Shown piece after piece: positions 27,432 to 36,444 of a DNA stretch of 64,000 nt; the stretch's first letter is position 1, and each line of letters begins with the position of its first letter. The translations under genes and the position numbers were made by a program. Origin of the DNA: QZLE01 sp033852135 (lineage in GTDB: Bacteria; Pseudomonadota; Gammaproteobacteria; QZLD01); assembly GCA_033852135.1 (NCBI GenBank), contig JAWSVB010000028.1:1-64000 (forward strand), in the 5' to 3' direction. Under the pieces are notes generated by a model. It worked only from the letters and a program-made list of their open reading frames with translations. It was not told where the DNA came from and made no database searches.

Positions 27432-29261
27432 ATGTTTAAAGCCATTTTAAAAACAGCAGTGTTGAAAAGAGCAATCGCAATATTAATTTTATTGCCAACC
27501 ATCGTCATTGCGCAGCAGGCTCCGCAATTACCACAAGATTTAAAGTGGCAAACCAATAATGAAGCGCCAACTTTTGCAGACCCCAATGCAAAAACCGGTG
27601 GAACTTTCCGTACCTTCGTCCCAAGTTTTCCTCTAACCTTGCGCACCGTTGGCCCTAACTCCAACACAAGCTTCCGAGGCTATATTTTAGGTAACCAACT
27701 AGGTTTGGTTGGAATGCACCCCGAGACTGAAGATATCATTCCAGAACTTGCTACTCATTGGGCTTATGGTAAGGATGGCAAGACAGTTTACTATAAGCTC
27801 GACCCACAAGCGCGGTGGTCTGATGGCAAGCCAGTAACGGCAGATGATTATCTGTTTACACTTGAATTTATGCGCTCTAAACACATTGTTGCTCCGTGGT
27901 ACAACAACCACTACACCAATATGATTAAAGGTCTGGTTAAATACGATGAACACACTATCTCTATAGAAGGCGCTACGGTTAAACCGCAGAAAGATCTGCA
28001 CTATTTTTATGGGCTAAATCCAACTCCAAAGCATTTCTACAAATTAGATACAGACTTTGTTGAGAACTACAACTGGAAGATCGCTCCAAACACCGGCCCA
28101 TATCAAATATCTAAAATCAAAAAAGGGAAGTTAATAGAGTTTAAACGTAAAAAGGATTGGTGGGCTAAAAACAAACGTTATTTTAAAAATCGCTACAACG
28201 TCGACAAGGTGCGGGTAAAAGTTATTCGTGATTACAACGTGGCTTTCAAGCATTTTGAGAAGGGAGATATAGATACCTTCGGCTTGGTATTACCACCATA
28301 CTGGCATGAAAAAGCTAAGGGAAAACTTTACGACAACGGCTATATCCATCGCGCCTGGTTTTATAATGAAACACCGCAACCATCGTCAGGAATGTATCTA
28401 AATCAGGATGATGAACTGTTAAAAGATCTAAATGTGCGTATCGGTCTTGCACATGCAGTCAATGTACAAAAAACCATAACTACTGTATTACGTAATGATT
28501 ACGAAAGATTAAATAGTGGTTATATCGGTTATGGTGACTACACCAACAAGAGTATAAAAGCGCGCGAATTTGACCTGCAAAAAGCAGATGAATACTTCAA
28601 CAAGGCTGGTTGGGATAAGCGTGGTGATGACGGGATTCGAGTGAAGGATGGTAAAAGATTTTCGCTACGCATAAGTTACAGCCGTAAAGAACATAACGAC
28701 CGTTTAGTGGTGATAAAAGAGGAAGCGAAAAAAGCAGGAATCGAATTAAACATGCAGCTGTTTGACTCCTCGTCTGCATATAAAAATGTATTGGAGAAAA
28801 AACACCAAATCGCCTGGATGGGATGGAGCACCGGATTTCGCCCTGCATTTTGGGAGCACTATCACTCCAGTAATGCCCATAAGCCACAGACCAATAATAT
28901 AACCAACACCGACAACAAAGATCTGGATGCCATGATTATGCAATACAGAGTAGAGGTGGATGAGCAGAAGCGGATACAGCTAGCGCATAAGATTCAGCAG
29001 TTTGTGCATAATGAGACAAGCTATATTCCAACTTATTCCGTACCATATACGCGTGAAGGATACTGGCGCTGGATGCAGCTACCAAAACATCTAGGCACCA
29101 AAACCTCGGGTTCATTATTTGATATCTTCTCCTCCTCAACTGGAGGGCTATTCTGGATTGATGCAGAGCTGAAAAAAGAGACGTTGAAGGCAAAAAAGAG
29201 GGGGAAGAAGTTTTCTCCAGTATTAATCAAAGATACTCGCTATAAGGCAGCTGCAAAGTGA
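27432..29261 (+). CDS. Extracellular solute-binding protein, family 5 (YejA-like)
   Basis: Periplasmic receptor of the peptide-type transporter, about 609 aa. A signal peptide (AIAILILLPTIVIAQQ) is followed by the SBP_bac_5 core (NTGPYQISKIKKGKLIEFKRKKDWWAKN; GYIGYGDYTNK). The long form and the YNVDKVRVKVIRD segment resemble YejA, which binds microcin-C-like peptides in E. coli; the substrate here is unknown. The start is uncertain: ATG 27432 has a close TAGGA; 27420 overlaps the permease stop. Unlike E. coli yejABEF, the binding protein comes after the permeases. Confidence 0.88.
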   Translation: MFKAILKTAVLKRAIAILILLPTIVIAQQAPQLPQDLKWQTNNEAPTFADPNAKTGGTFRTFVPSFPLTLRTVGPNSNTSFRGYILGNQLGLVGMHPETEDIIPELATHWAYGKDGKTVYYKLDPQARWSDGKPVTADDYLFTLEFMRSKHIVAPWYNNHYTNMIKGLVKYDEHTISIEGATVKPQKDLHYFYGLNPTPKHFYKLDTDFVENYNWKIAPNTGPYQISKIKKGKLIEFKRKKDWWAKNKRYFKNRYNVDKVRVKVIRDYNVAFKHFEKGDIDTFGLVLPPYWHEKAKGKLYDNGYIHRAWFYNETPQPSSGMYLNQDDELLKDLNVRIGLAHAVNVQKTITTVLRNDYERLNSGYIGYGDYTNKSIKAREFDLQKADEYFNKAGWDKRGDDGIRVKDGKRFSLRISYSRKEHNDRLVVIKEEAKKAGIELNMQLFDSSSAYKNVLEKKHQIAWMGWSTGFRPAFWEHYHSSNAHKPQTNNITNTDNKDLDAMIMQYRVEVDEQKRIQLAHKIQQFVHNETSYIPTYSVPYTREGYWRWMQLPKHLGTKTSGSLFDIFSSSTGGLFWIDAELKKETLKAKKRGKKFSPVLIKDTRYKAAAK

Positions 29262-30241
29262 GGCCAATACTCTCCGTCAGAGATCTATGCGTCAGCTTCA
29301 GCAGCGACGAGATGACTGCGCAGGTGGTTAATGGCATTAGCTTTGACTTACTGCAAGGGGAAACGCTAGGGATAGTGGGGGAGTCAGGTTGTGGCAAAAG
29401 CGTAACTTCGTTATCGATAATGCGCTTGCTGCCTCGCCCTGCTGGTGAGATTACATCAGGACAGATTTTATTCAATCGAGAAAACTTACTCTTGGCAGAT
29501 GTAAAACGGATGCGCCAGATTCGTGGCAACCGTATCGCTATGATATTTCAAGAGCCAATGACAGCACTAAATCCAGTGCATAAAATTGGCAGGCAGATAA
29601 TGGAAGTTTTTCGTCTGCACCGCCCGGAGATAAGTAAAAAAGAGGCAAAAAAAGAGGCGTTAGAGATGATGGAGCGGGTGGGTATCTCAGCTGCACAGCA
29701 GCGGATGAATGAGTATCCGCACCAGCTATCTGGAGGTATGCGCCAACGGGTAATGATAGCGATGGCACTGGTTTGTAAGCCCGATATCTTAATAGCTGAC
29801 GAGCCAACCACCGCACTTGATGTAACTATTCAAGCACAAATTTTAGACCTTATTGCCGAGATGCAACGTGACCTAGGGATGTCAGTAATATTCATTACCC
29901 ATGACCTAGGGGTAATCGCCGAGATCTGCGACCGCGTAATAGTTATGTATGCAGGTAATGTTGTCGAACAGGCAAAAGTAGAAAACATATTTGAGCAGCC
30001 ATATCATCCATATACAACAGGATTGCTGGAATCGATTCCTAAGCTCGATAGTACACCTAAGCAGCGTTTACGAACCATTAGCGGTTCAGTTCCCTCCCAT
30101 GCAAATATGCCAAAGGGGTGCCGTTTTGAAGGGCGCTGCCCTAATGCTATTCCAGAATGCAACTCTAAACCACCACAGCTAGAAGAGCTTGCTAAAGATC
30201 GCCTAGTTGCATGCTTTAACCCAACGGGGGTTTGGTGTTAA
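29258..30241 (+). CDS. Peptide ABC transporter ATP-binding protein (DppD/OppD-like)
   Basis: Cytoplasmic ATPase, 327 aa, with Walker A GESGCGKS, signature LSGGMRQRV, Walker B ILIADEPTTALDVT and the C-terminal oligopeptide_HPY region with three conserved Cys (CRFEGRCPNAIPEC ... CF), possibly an iron-sulfur site as in DppD. The start is GTG with a GTGA overlap of the preceding stop, so it is coupled to the binding protein. Its usual partner, a DppF-type ATPase, is not next door; one lies at 41603. Confidence 0.92.
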   Translation: MRPILSVRDLCVSFSSDEMTAQVVNGISFDLLQGETLGIVGESGCGKSVTSLSIMRLLPRPAGEITSGQILFNRENLLLADVKRMRQIRGNRIAMIFQEPMTALNPVHKIGRQIMEVFRLHRPEISKKEAKKEALEMMERVGISAAQQRMNEYPHQLSGGMRQRVMIAMALVCKPDILIADEPTTALDVTIQAQILDLIAEMQRDLGMSVIFITHDLGVIAEICDRVIVMYAGNVVEQAKVENIFEQPYHPYTTGLLESIPKLDSTPKQRLRTISGSVPSHANMPKGCRFEGRCPNAIPECNSKPPQLEELAKDRLVACFNPTGVWC

Positions 30242-30315
30242 TTATTAACCTCAAACAAATCTTAAAAAATAAACTAAAATTATCTCTATAAACTCAAATT
30301 TATGGAGAAAATAGC

Positions 30316-30882
30316 ATGGGCGTAATATTAGCTTTACTCGGCATCATTGTCTTTTTCGTATTAATCATTGTCGTAATGTACAACAGTCTGGTGGGCAAAA
30401 AGAACACCACTGAAAATGCTTTTGCAGGCATCGATACCATGCTCAAGAAGAGGTACGACCTGATTCCAAATCTGGTAGCTACCGTACAACAGTATATGGA
30501 ACACGAAAAATCCACGTTGACTCAAGTTACTGAGATGCGTGCCAGAGCAATGGCTGGCGGAATGTCCAATGATGAAAAGGTTGCGCTGGATAATCAAATT
30601 AGCAAAGCAATTGGCGGTATTATGGTGGCGGTTGAGAACTATCCAGAGCTAAAGGCGAATGAGAACTTCGACCAGTTGCAAAGAACCATGACTGAGATTG
30701 AAGAGCAGATCTCCGCAGCACGCCGAGCCTATAATGCAGCGATAACTTCATACAACAACGGTATCGAAATGTTTCCTACTAATGTCCTCGCTGGAATGAT
30801 GAACTACAAACGTAAAGAAGTGTTTGTAATTCCAGAGGTGCAGCGTGAAAATGTCGATGTAAAAAACCTATTTTCTAAATAA
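30316..30882 (+). CDS. lemA: LemA family protein
   Basis: 188 aa: one N-terminal membrane helix (VILALLGIIVFFVLIIVVMYNSLV) and the LemA helical domain with KKRYDLIPNLVATVQQYMEHEKSTL and the NPELKANENFDQLQ-type motif (here YPELKANENFDQLQ). Family function is poorly known; it is often linked to membrane or stress proteins. An ATGGAGA ribosome binding site precedes the ATG. It forms a pair with the DUF3137 gene 13 bases downstream. Confidence 0.92.
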   Translation: MGVILALLGIIVFFVLIIVVMYNSLVGKKNTTENAFAGIDTMLKKRYDLIPNLVATVQQYMEHEKSTLTQVTEMRARAMAGGMSNDEKVALDNQISKAIGGIMVAVENYPELKANENFDQLQRTMTEIEEQISAARRAYNAAITSYNNGIEMFPTNVLAGMMNYKRKEVFVIPEVQRENVDVKNLFSK

Positions 30883-30895
30883 GCGGTAGCCATAA

Positions 30896-31849
30896 ATGGA
30901 CTTACAAAAATCAAAGCAGCTTTTTCCGTTCTATCAAAAAGAGTTGGTTCCAGAGATAGAGCTGCTAGAGCAAGACCGTAAAAAAATAGTAAAAAAGATG
31001 GCCATAATTGGTTTCATCTTAGCAGCAATCGTCATCTCGATTTTTTTTATTGTTGATGAAATCGACACCATGATATTCCCCGTGATAATTGCAGCGGTGA
31101 TTTTTGGTTTCGCACTGCATTATTTGTCTCGTGATTACGCCAGCGATTTTAAAAATAATGTCCTAGAAAAAATCGTAAACTACATCGACCCCAATTTAAG
31201 TTATATCCCAACCATGAGTATCTCCGAAGGGCAGTTTATGGCTAGCGGGATCTACCGCAAAGGGATAGATAAATACGATGGCGATGATTTTGTTGAGGGT
31301 AAGATTGGCGCAACTAAAATAGAGTTCTCTGAAATTCACGCCCAGTATGAAACTCGAGATAGTAAAGGGCGAACCTCACACCATACCATCTTCAAAGGGT
31401 TGTTTTTCATAGGGGATTTCAATAAACACTTTAAAGGAGATACCTATGTTCTACCAGACCAAGCGGAAAAGTTGCTTGGTGGGTTAGGGGGGGTGTTCCA
31501 AGGGATGAGCAAAAAATATGGGGAACTGGTAAAGCTAGAAGACCCAGTGTTCGAAAAAGAGTTTGTGGTCTATAGCGACGACCAAATCGAAGCGCGATAC
31601 ATCCTCTCCCCAGCACTGATGGAAAGAATCACCAAATTTAAACAAAAAAGCGGTAGCAGAATCTCAATGTCGTTCGTTGGTTCCAAAGTATATATAGCTA
31701 TACCGTTCGCCAAAAACTTATTTGAGCCTAAGGTATTCAGTACCATAATGGACTTTAAACCGGTAAAAGAGTTTTTTGATGATTTTGCGTTGATGATAGA
31801 CATTGTCGAGGATTTAAATCTGAACACTCGTATTTGGACCAAAAAATAA
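30896..31849 (+). CDS. DUF3137 membrane protein
   Basis: 317 aa. Two adjacent hydrophobic helices at about 34-80 (MAIIGFILAAIVISIFFIV; IFPVIIAAVIFGFALHYL) are followed by a soluble domain with HTIFKGLFFIGDFNKHF and VYSDDQIEARYILSPALMERI. The latter segment is typical of DUF3137, which is regularly encoded beside LemA. No enzymatic motif is seen. Probably an inner-membrane partner of the LemA protein. Confidence 0.8.
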   Translation: MDLQKSKQLFPFYQKELVPEIELLEQDRKKIVKKMAIIGFILAAIVISIFFIVDEIDTMIFPVIIAAVIFGFALHYLSRDYASDFKNNVLEKIVNYIDPNLSYIPTMSISEGQFMASGIYRKGIDKYDGDDFVEGKIGATKIEFSEIHAQYETRDSKGRTSHHTIFKGLFFIGDFNKHFKGDTYVLPDQAEKLLGGLGGVFQGMSKKYGELVKLEDPVFEKEFVVYSDDQIEARYILSPALMERITKFKQKSGSRISMSFVGSKVYIAIPFAKNLFEPKVFSTIMDFKPVKEFFDDFALMIDIVEDLNLNTRIWTKK

Positions 31850-31865
31850 AATTTTTGGTTTATTT

Positions 31866-31970
31866 CTCCGAATACGGCGTTGCAACTCCAGACTTGTTTA
31901 GTCACATACTATTCGTATGCTCCCTCACAAGGCTTCGTTGCGCCTTGTCTTCGAAAAAATATCCGCAGAA
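31866..31970. repeat. Structured intergenic element after the DUF3137 gene
   Basis: This stretch holds nested inverted repeats: CATAC-TATTC-GTATG at 31906-31920 and CAAGGC / GCCTTG near 31928-31948. The mosaic (GGCGTTGCAACTC ... CACATACTATTCGTATGCTCCCTCACAAGGC) resembles, from memory, a dispersed intergenic sequence of several gammaproteobacteria. That resemblance could not be checked here. Confidence 0.4.
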
Positions 31971-31992
31971 ATTAAGTTGGATATAGATACGC

Positions 31993-32013
31993 CATTCCCG
32001 CGAAGGTGGGAAT
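31993..32013. repeat. REP-like palindrome, second copy
   Basis: ATTCCCGCGAAGGTGGGAAT is a near palindrome whose core matches the element at 23215-23242 (TTCCCGC / GCGGGAA there). Two copies in one 64-kb window, both between genes, support a small dispersed palindromic family. Confidence 0.6.
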
Positions 32014-32078
32014 TCCTTTGTTTAAAAAATATAAAAATGTAAACTTTCATCGAACAATAAACTAAAAATGGGGAACGA

Positions 32079-32567
32079 ATGAAAAAAGTTATCATAATTT
32101 GTTTTTTAATTATTAATACAATTTCAACTAGTTTTGCTGTCGAAAAATCACAAACAGGAAAACTTTTCTTTGCATATATTAACTCACCACATGAATCAGG
32201 TAATGGTGTTGTTTTGACCATAGAAGAAGTTAAAAGATATTCAAATATATCTTTAATAAGAAGTAAATATGGCCAAGGTGAAGCATTGTCAGTTGGCATG
32301 CTAATATCAAAAGGTATTTATGAAATTGCTAAATTAAAAGACTTTAAATATTTCGCCCTTGCTAGGGAATATGAGAAAGATGGATATGAATATCAATGGG
32401 CAGTATTTGCTAATGACGAAGAAAAAAGTCCTATAGAAGTTTGTGGTGATGAATGTACAGGAGAGCCAAATAAGATTCAAAAATGGATGGAAGTAAAAAT
32501 GCTTGATTTCATGTGGAAAGATGCAAATCCACTTAATGGAAGAACAATTGAGAGGGTTAAAAGGTGA
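32079..32567 (+). CDS. Exported protein of unknown function
   Basis: 162 aa, not recognised. It begins with a signal peptide (MKKVIIICFLIINTISTSFA, cleavage after SFA), so it is probably periplasmic. The mature part has no family motif I can name. It contains two Cys close together (EVCGDECTGEP), which may form a disulphide, and ends in a basic ERVKR. The size and layout vaguely recall small periplasmic immunity-like proteins, but this is not evidence. Base composition is more AT-rich than the flanking genes. It is followed by a strong terminator and looks monocistronic. Confidence 0.65.
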   Translation: MKKVIIICFLIINTISTSFAVEKSQTGKLFFAYINSPHESGNGVVLTIEEVKRYSNISLIRSKYGQGEALSVGMLISKGIYEIAKLKDFKYFALAREYEKDGYEYQWAVFANDEEKSPIEVCGDECTGEPNKIQKWMEVKMLDFMWKDANPLNGRTIERVKR

Positions 32568-32591
32568 TGCTTCATTATGAAAAACCTATAT

Positions 32592-32617
32592 GGGCGAAAA
32601 ATCTTTCGCCCTTTTTT
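32592..32617 (+). terminator. Terminator after the exported ORFan
   Basis: Perfect GGGCGAAA / TTTCGCCC stem with an AATC loop and a T6 tract, 25 bases past the stop at 32567. It separates this gene from the convergent mutS. Confidence 0.9.
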
Positions 32618-32649
32618 AAGTAAACGTCTGTAGGTGCGTAAACCAACAA

Positions 32650-35211
32650 TCAACTCTCTTGTGCCATCTTCTGCAACTGATACAACTTATTCAGCGCATC
32701 AATCGGAGTGGTCTTATCCAAATTCAAATGCTCCAACTGCTCCATCACCGGATGCCGCTCCAGCTTCGGTGCTTCAAACAGAGCAAACTGATTTGGTGAA
32801 TGGTCAACTTTGCTGCTGTCATTTTCCAGATGCTCTAACTTCATCTTCGCCTGGTCGATAACATTACGCGGAATCCCTGCAAGCCCCGCAACCTGTAGTC
32901 CATAACTTTGGTTCGCTGGCCCATCTTTTACGCTGTGCATAAATACGATAGAGTCACCATGTTCAACCGCATCTAGGTGCACATTTTTGATTGAGTCTAT
33001 AATCTCTGGCAAAGTGGTAAGCTCAAAATAGTGGGTAGCAAATAGAGTATAAGCACTGATGTTTTTTGCGATGTGAGCAGCACATGCCCATGCTAGCGAA
33101 AGACCATCGAAGGTGCTGGTGCCGCGCCCAATCTCATCCATCAAAACCAGACTGTTTTCGGTGGCATTGTGTAGAATATTTGCTGTCTCAGTCATCTCTA
33201 CCATGAATGTGGAGCGGCCACTAGCAAGATCATCTGATGCGCCGATACGGGTGAAAATTCTATCAATTATTCCAATTTCAGCCGATTGTGCAGGGACGAA
33301 ACAACCAATGTGAGCCAATAGGGTTATCACTGCAACTTGGCGCATATAGGTAGATTTACCACCCATGTTTGGCCCAGTGATAATCAGCATCTTTTGTTTA
33401 TCATCTAGCTCAATATCGTTTGGAATAAACGGCTCATCGATTACCTGTTCAACGACAATGTGACGCCCCTCTTTGATGATGATTCCCGGCTGGTTATTTA
33501 GAGTAGGTTTGCACAGGTTTAATCGGTCCGAACGCTCAGCAAAACAGCAGATTACATCCAGTTCAGATATGCCGTCGGCACATGCGCGTAAAGGGGTAAG
33601 GAACTTTCCAACCTTTTGCAGTAGCTCTTCGTATAACGCTTTTTCACGTGACAAAGAGCGCTCTTTTGCGCTTAACACCTTCTCTTCAAATGCTTTCAGT
33701 TCTGGTGTGATATAACGCTCACTACTCTTCAGTGTTTGGCGACGAATGTAGTCTTCCGGGATCTCCGCATTTTGTGCTTTACCAATCTCGATATAGTAAC
33801 CATGCACGCGGTTATAACTCACTTTTAGGGTGTTGATACCGGTTCTTTCCCGCTCTCTACTTTCAAGGTCGATAAGAAACTGGTCTGCATTTTGGCTCAG
33901 GCCACGCAGCTCATCCAGCTCAGCATCATAACCTTCGGCAATTACGCCGCCATCACGAATTAGAACCGGAGGGTTGTCTATCACAGCAGTTTCTAGCAAC
34001 TGGGTGCATTCAGGGTGCTCCCCAATTTTCTCTTTAATGATTTCAACTAAAGGGGAATCGATATCTGTAATCTGCTGCTGTAAATCTGGCGTTAGTCGCA
34101 ATGAATCGCGTAGCGATGAAAGGTCGCGCGGTCGTGCAGAGCCTAGTGCAACACGAGTTAAAATTCTCTCGATATCCCCAATGCCGCGCATCACCTCCTG
34201 AATATCCTCAAATATAAAGTTGTTACATAAGGTCTCAATTGCGTCATAACGCAGGTGTAACTGTTGCTGGTCACGCAGCGGACGATTCAGCCAACGGCGC
34301 AGCATTCTGCTCCCCATGCTGGTTGAAGTGCGGTCGATTACCGAGGCTAAGGTGTTCTCCTTGCCGCCACTAAGGTTGTACTCCAACTCCAAATTTCTTC
34401 GCGTCGCGGCATCAAGGATAATCCCCTCATTATGACGCTCAGCGCTAATAGATAAAATATGAGGTATCGTTGTGCGTTGGGTATGGGTTACATATTGCAA
34501 TAATGCGCCAGCAGCAGTAATTGCAATTGGCATATCGTCACAGCCAAAGCCACTAAGGTCTTTGGTTTTGAATTGATTTGTAAGGAGAGAAAAAGCAGTG
34601 TCGAATTCAAAATGCCACGGAGCCTGTCGCGTAATTCCAGGGCGATTCTGCAGAGATAAAGGAACAGTCATGTCCTCATTAACCAGAGTTTCAGCGGGTT
34701 TAAATCTCTCGATTTCGCTTAGTAATTCCTCTTCGGTACTAAGCTCCAAGGCAGAGAATTTGCCACCAGAAAGCTCCAGAGCAGCAAGGCCAAACTTACC
34801 ATCGCCAAAACTATTTATCGCTGCAATATAGTTGTCTTTGCGTTCATCTAGTAGCGCCTCTTCTGTCAGAGTGCCAGGGGTGATAATGCGTGTGACTTTT
34901 CTCTCGACCGGTCCCTTGCTTGTAGCAGGATCACCAATCTGTTCAGCAATCGCAACCGATTCACCATGCTTCACTAACTTGGCTAAGTAGCCATCCAAAG
35001 AGTGCACTGGAATACCTGCCATTGGAATAGGCTGCCCGCCAGACTTGCCGCGCGCAGTAAGTGTGATATCTAATAACTTCGCAGCATTCTTTGCATCGTC
35101 ATAAAATAATTCATAAAAATCGCCCATACGATAAAACAGAATAATTTCTGGATATTCCGTCTTAATACGGAAATATTGTTGCATCATCGGGGTATGTTTC
35201 TGTTCAGACAT
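32650..35211 (-). CDS. mutS: MutS, DNA mismatch recognition ATPase
   Basis: Recognises base mismatches and starts methyl-directed repair. About 853 aa, full length. The N-terminal mismatch-binding domain carries the Phe-x-Glu site (MGDFYELF). Connector and lever follow, then the ATPase with GPNMGGKSTYMRQ, the signature STFMVEM and DEIGRGTSTFDG, and the C-terminal dimer helix region. The frame extends upstream to a GTG at 35226, but AAGGA directly abuts that codon, so the ATG at 35211 (MSEQKHTPMMQQY) is the likely start. Confidence 0.95.
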   Translation of the reverse strand: MSEQKHTPMMQQYFRIKTEYPEIILFYRMGDFYELFYDDAKNAAKLLDITLTARGKSGGQPIPMAGIPVHSLDGYLAKLVKHGESVAIAEQIGDPATSKGPVERKVTRIITPGTLTEEALLDERKDNYIAAINSFGDGKFGLAALELSGGKFSALELSTEEELLSEIERFKPAETLVNEDMTVPLSLQNRPGITRQAPWHFEFDTAFSLLTNQFKTKDLSGFGCDDMPIAITAAGALLQYVTHTQRTTIPHILSISAERHNEGIILDAATRRNLELEYNLSGGKENTLASVIDRTSTSMGSRMLRRWLNRPLRDQQQLHLRYDAIETLCNNFIFEDIQEVMRGIGDIERILTRVALGSARPRDLSSLRDSLRLTPDLQQQITDIDSPLVEIIKEKIGEHPECTQLLETAVIDNPPVLIRDGGVIAEGYDAELDELRGLSQNADQFLIDLESRERERTGINTLKVSYNRVHGYYIEIGKAQNAEIPEDYIRRQTLKSSERYITPELKAFEEKVLSAKERSLSREKALYEELLQKVGKFLTPLRACADGISELDVICCFAERSDRLNLCKPTLNNQPGIIIKEGRHIVVEQVIDEPFIPNDIELDDKQKMLIITGPNMGGKSTYMRQVAVITLLAHIGCFVPAQSAEIGIIDRIFTRIGASDDLASGRSTFMVEMTETANILHNATENSLVLMDEIGRGTSTFDGLSLAWACAAHIAKNISAYTLFATHYFELTTLPEIIDSIKNVHLDAVEHGDSIVFMHSVKDGPANQSYGLQVAGLAGIPRNVIDQAKMKLEHLENDSSKVDHSPNQFALFEAPKLERHPVMEQLEHLNLDKTTPIDALNKLYQLQKMAQES

Positions 35212-35294
35212 GATCTGTTGATTCACTCCTTGAAAACTAGGCTATATTCTCCGGGAAACGGGCAAGGGGTGCAAGTCAGGGTGGCAGAATAATC

Positions 35295-35498
35295 TCAAAT
35301 TTGTGGTTTAAGATCGGATACTTTCTGGCGTGATACCGGTATTTTGGTCTGGGGGGGGCTTAATACGACAAAATGACGTCTGGATTCGGCTAAGGGAGTG
35401 CTGATCTGCATCAAATTGACCAGATAGCCCTGGTGCAGACGAACAAACAGAGTGGGGAGGTGAGCTATTTCAAACCTGATAATACACAGGTGGAATCG
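35295..35498 (-). pseudogene. Remnant of a LytTR DNA-binding domain
   Basis: On the minus strand an open stretch without a start codon encodes FEIAHLPTLFVRLHQGYLVNL, then RRHFVVLSPPQTKIPVSRQKV and a stop. The FxRxHxxYLVNL and PVSRxKV motifs are those of LytTR response-regulator output domains. An in-frame stop lies just upstream and there is no receiver domain, so only the C-terminal domain is left. It is an unannotated gene fragment, probably from an ancient deletion between mutS and the oxidase gene. Confidence 0.6.
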
Positions 35499-35655
35499 TT
35501 ACTTTCACAATCTTTTGAACCACAATAGATAAAATCGCAGAAGCCAATCCTGTGGCGTTAGATAGCAGCGCAGCAATTGGAAAATAGCCGTGTGCAACAC
35601 AATGAAAAATAGGGTAGGTAGCATAGTGACTTAGAACGGTATTGATAAAGTAAGC
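35470..35655 (-). pseudogene. Possible remnant of a GtrA-like membrane protein
   Basis: An open stretch of about 60 codons on the minus strand, without a start codon, encodes AYFINTVLSHYATYPIFHCV, followed by GYFPIAALLSNATGLASAILSIVVQK. The NT-x5-YPIF and the small-residue helix resemble GtrA-family flippase-like proteins, but the match is from memory and weak. It overlaps the LytTR remnant in another frame. A second small decayed gene at this site is the best explanation. Confidence 0.35.
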
Positions 35656-35754
35656 TGACCCTTATGTCCACGCATAAAGAATTAGATCTGTTCTTAAGGA
35701 ATGCTTTCAGGGGCGAACTTAGATCAAACTATCATAGTAGTGGCCCGCGAAATG

Positions 35755-36444
35755 CTACCTGCACTGGCTAAATTTATCAGCTTCTTCCAGAGAATGGTTC
35801 ATATGATCACGCTCATCAAGCCCGATCCGTCGGAAAAGATCAGCCAGGGTCTTTTGTTTAGGATAAAACTCAAAGTACTTGCTTTCTACAGGCTCATTAT
35901 CCCAGTCAGGGTTCTCCTGGGCCATGAGCATGTATTGATGCTCCGCATGGGACTCAAAAGCCGCATTCATAGCGAACGACCATTTTGGGTTCAACCTGAA
36001 CAATAGTTTAGAAACAATATTATATTTAAACGCCATGACACTCGGGATTAAAAAATGGTGAAGCCAGCTGAGCTTGATCCCTTTTTGATGGATGAGATCT
36101 GCAACTAAAAGCAAGTGCCACTGCTCATTGTCCTGACTTTCACGCCCTAGATCGATCAATTGTAAAAGCTCCCGGGTTCTGTTCGGACAGGGTTCTTGAC
36201 AGCTTGTATACAATTTCGAAAGTGCTTTATATCCTCCGTTCTCCCAAGCCCAATAAGGATAACGGGCCAGCATCTCAAGCACCATGAACTTAGGAAGTGT
36301 ACGCTTTGGCCCGTAAACAATATCAAATGTCAGGAACATCCCTTTAAGAATAAAATTCGCAGGGAGGCATGGTGTGCTTAAGGTCTTTTCCTGCTCGGCT
36401 ATTAGATCAAGCTCTTTGCCGATCGTGTACTCATACTTTGACAT
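35755..36444 (-). CDS. Alternative-oxidase-family di-iron protein
   Basis: About 229 aa. It shows the four ligand motifs of the alternative oxidase/plastid terminal oxidase family in order: LEMLARYPYWAWE (first Glu), DNEQWHLLLVADL (ExxH), FESHAEHQYM (like ESHAYETYD of plastid terminal oxidases) and DERDHMNHS (DExxH). Such enzymes oxidise quinol and reduce oxygen to water without proton pumping, as interfacial membrane proteins. An AGGAGG directly abuts an ATG at 36450 and lies six bases before the ATG at 36444, so I choose 36444. Its neighbours suggest it sits in an accessory spot. An unusual ferritin-like relative cannot be excluded. Confidence 0.7.
   Translation of the reverse strand: MSKYEYTIGKELDLIAEQEKTLSTPCLPANFILKGMFLTFDIVYGPKRTLPKFMVLEMLARYPYWAWENGGYKALSKLYTSCQEPCPNRTRELLQLIDLGRESQDNEQWHLLLVADLIHQKGIKLSWLHHFLIPSVMAFKYNIVSKLLFRLNPKWSFAMNAAFESHAEHQYMLMAQENPDWDNEPVESKYFEFYPKQKTLADLFRRIGLDERDHMNHSLEEADKFSQCR

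Noticed and set aside
35664..35771. Plus-strand 35-codon frame starting MSTHKELDLF upstream of the oxidase gene's 3' end
   Set aside because: No ribosome binding site, no family resemblance, and it partly overlaps the end of the oxidase gene on the other strand; likely chance.
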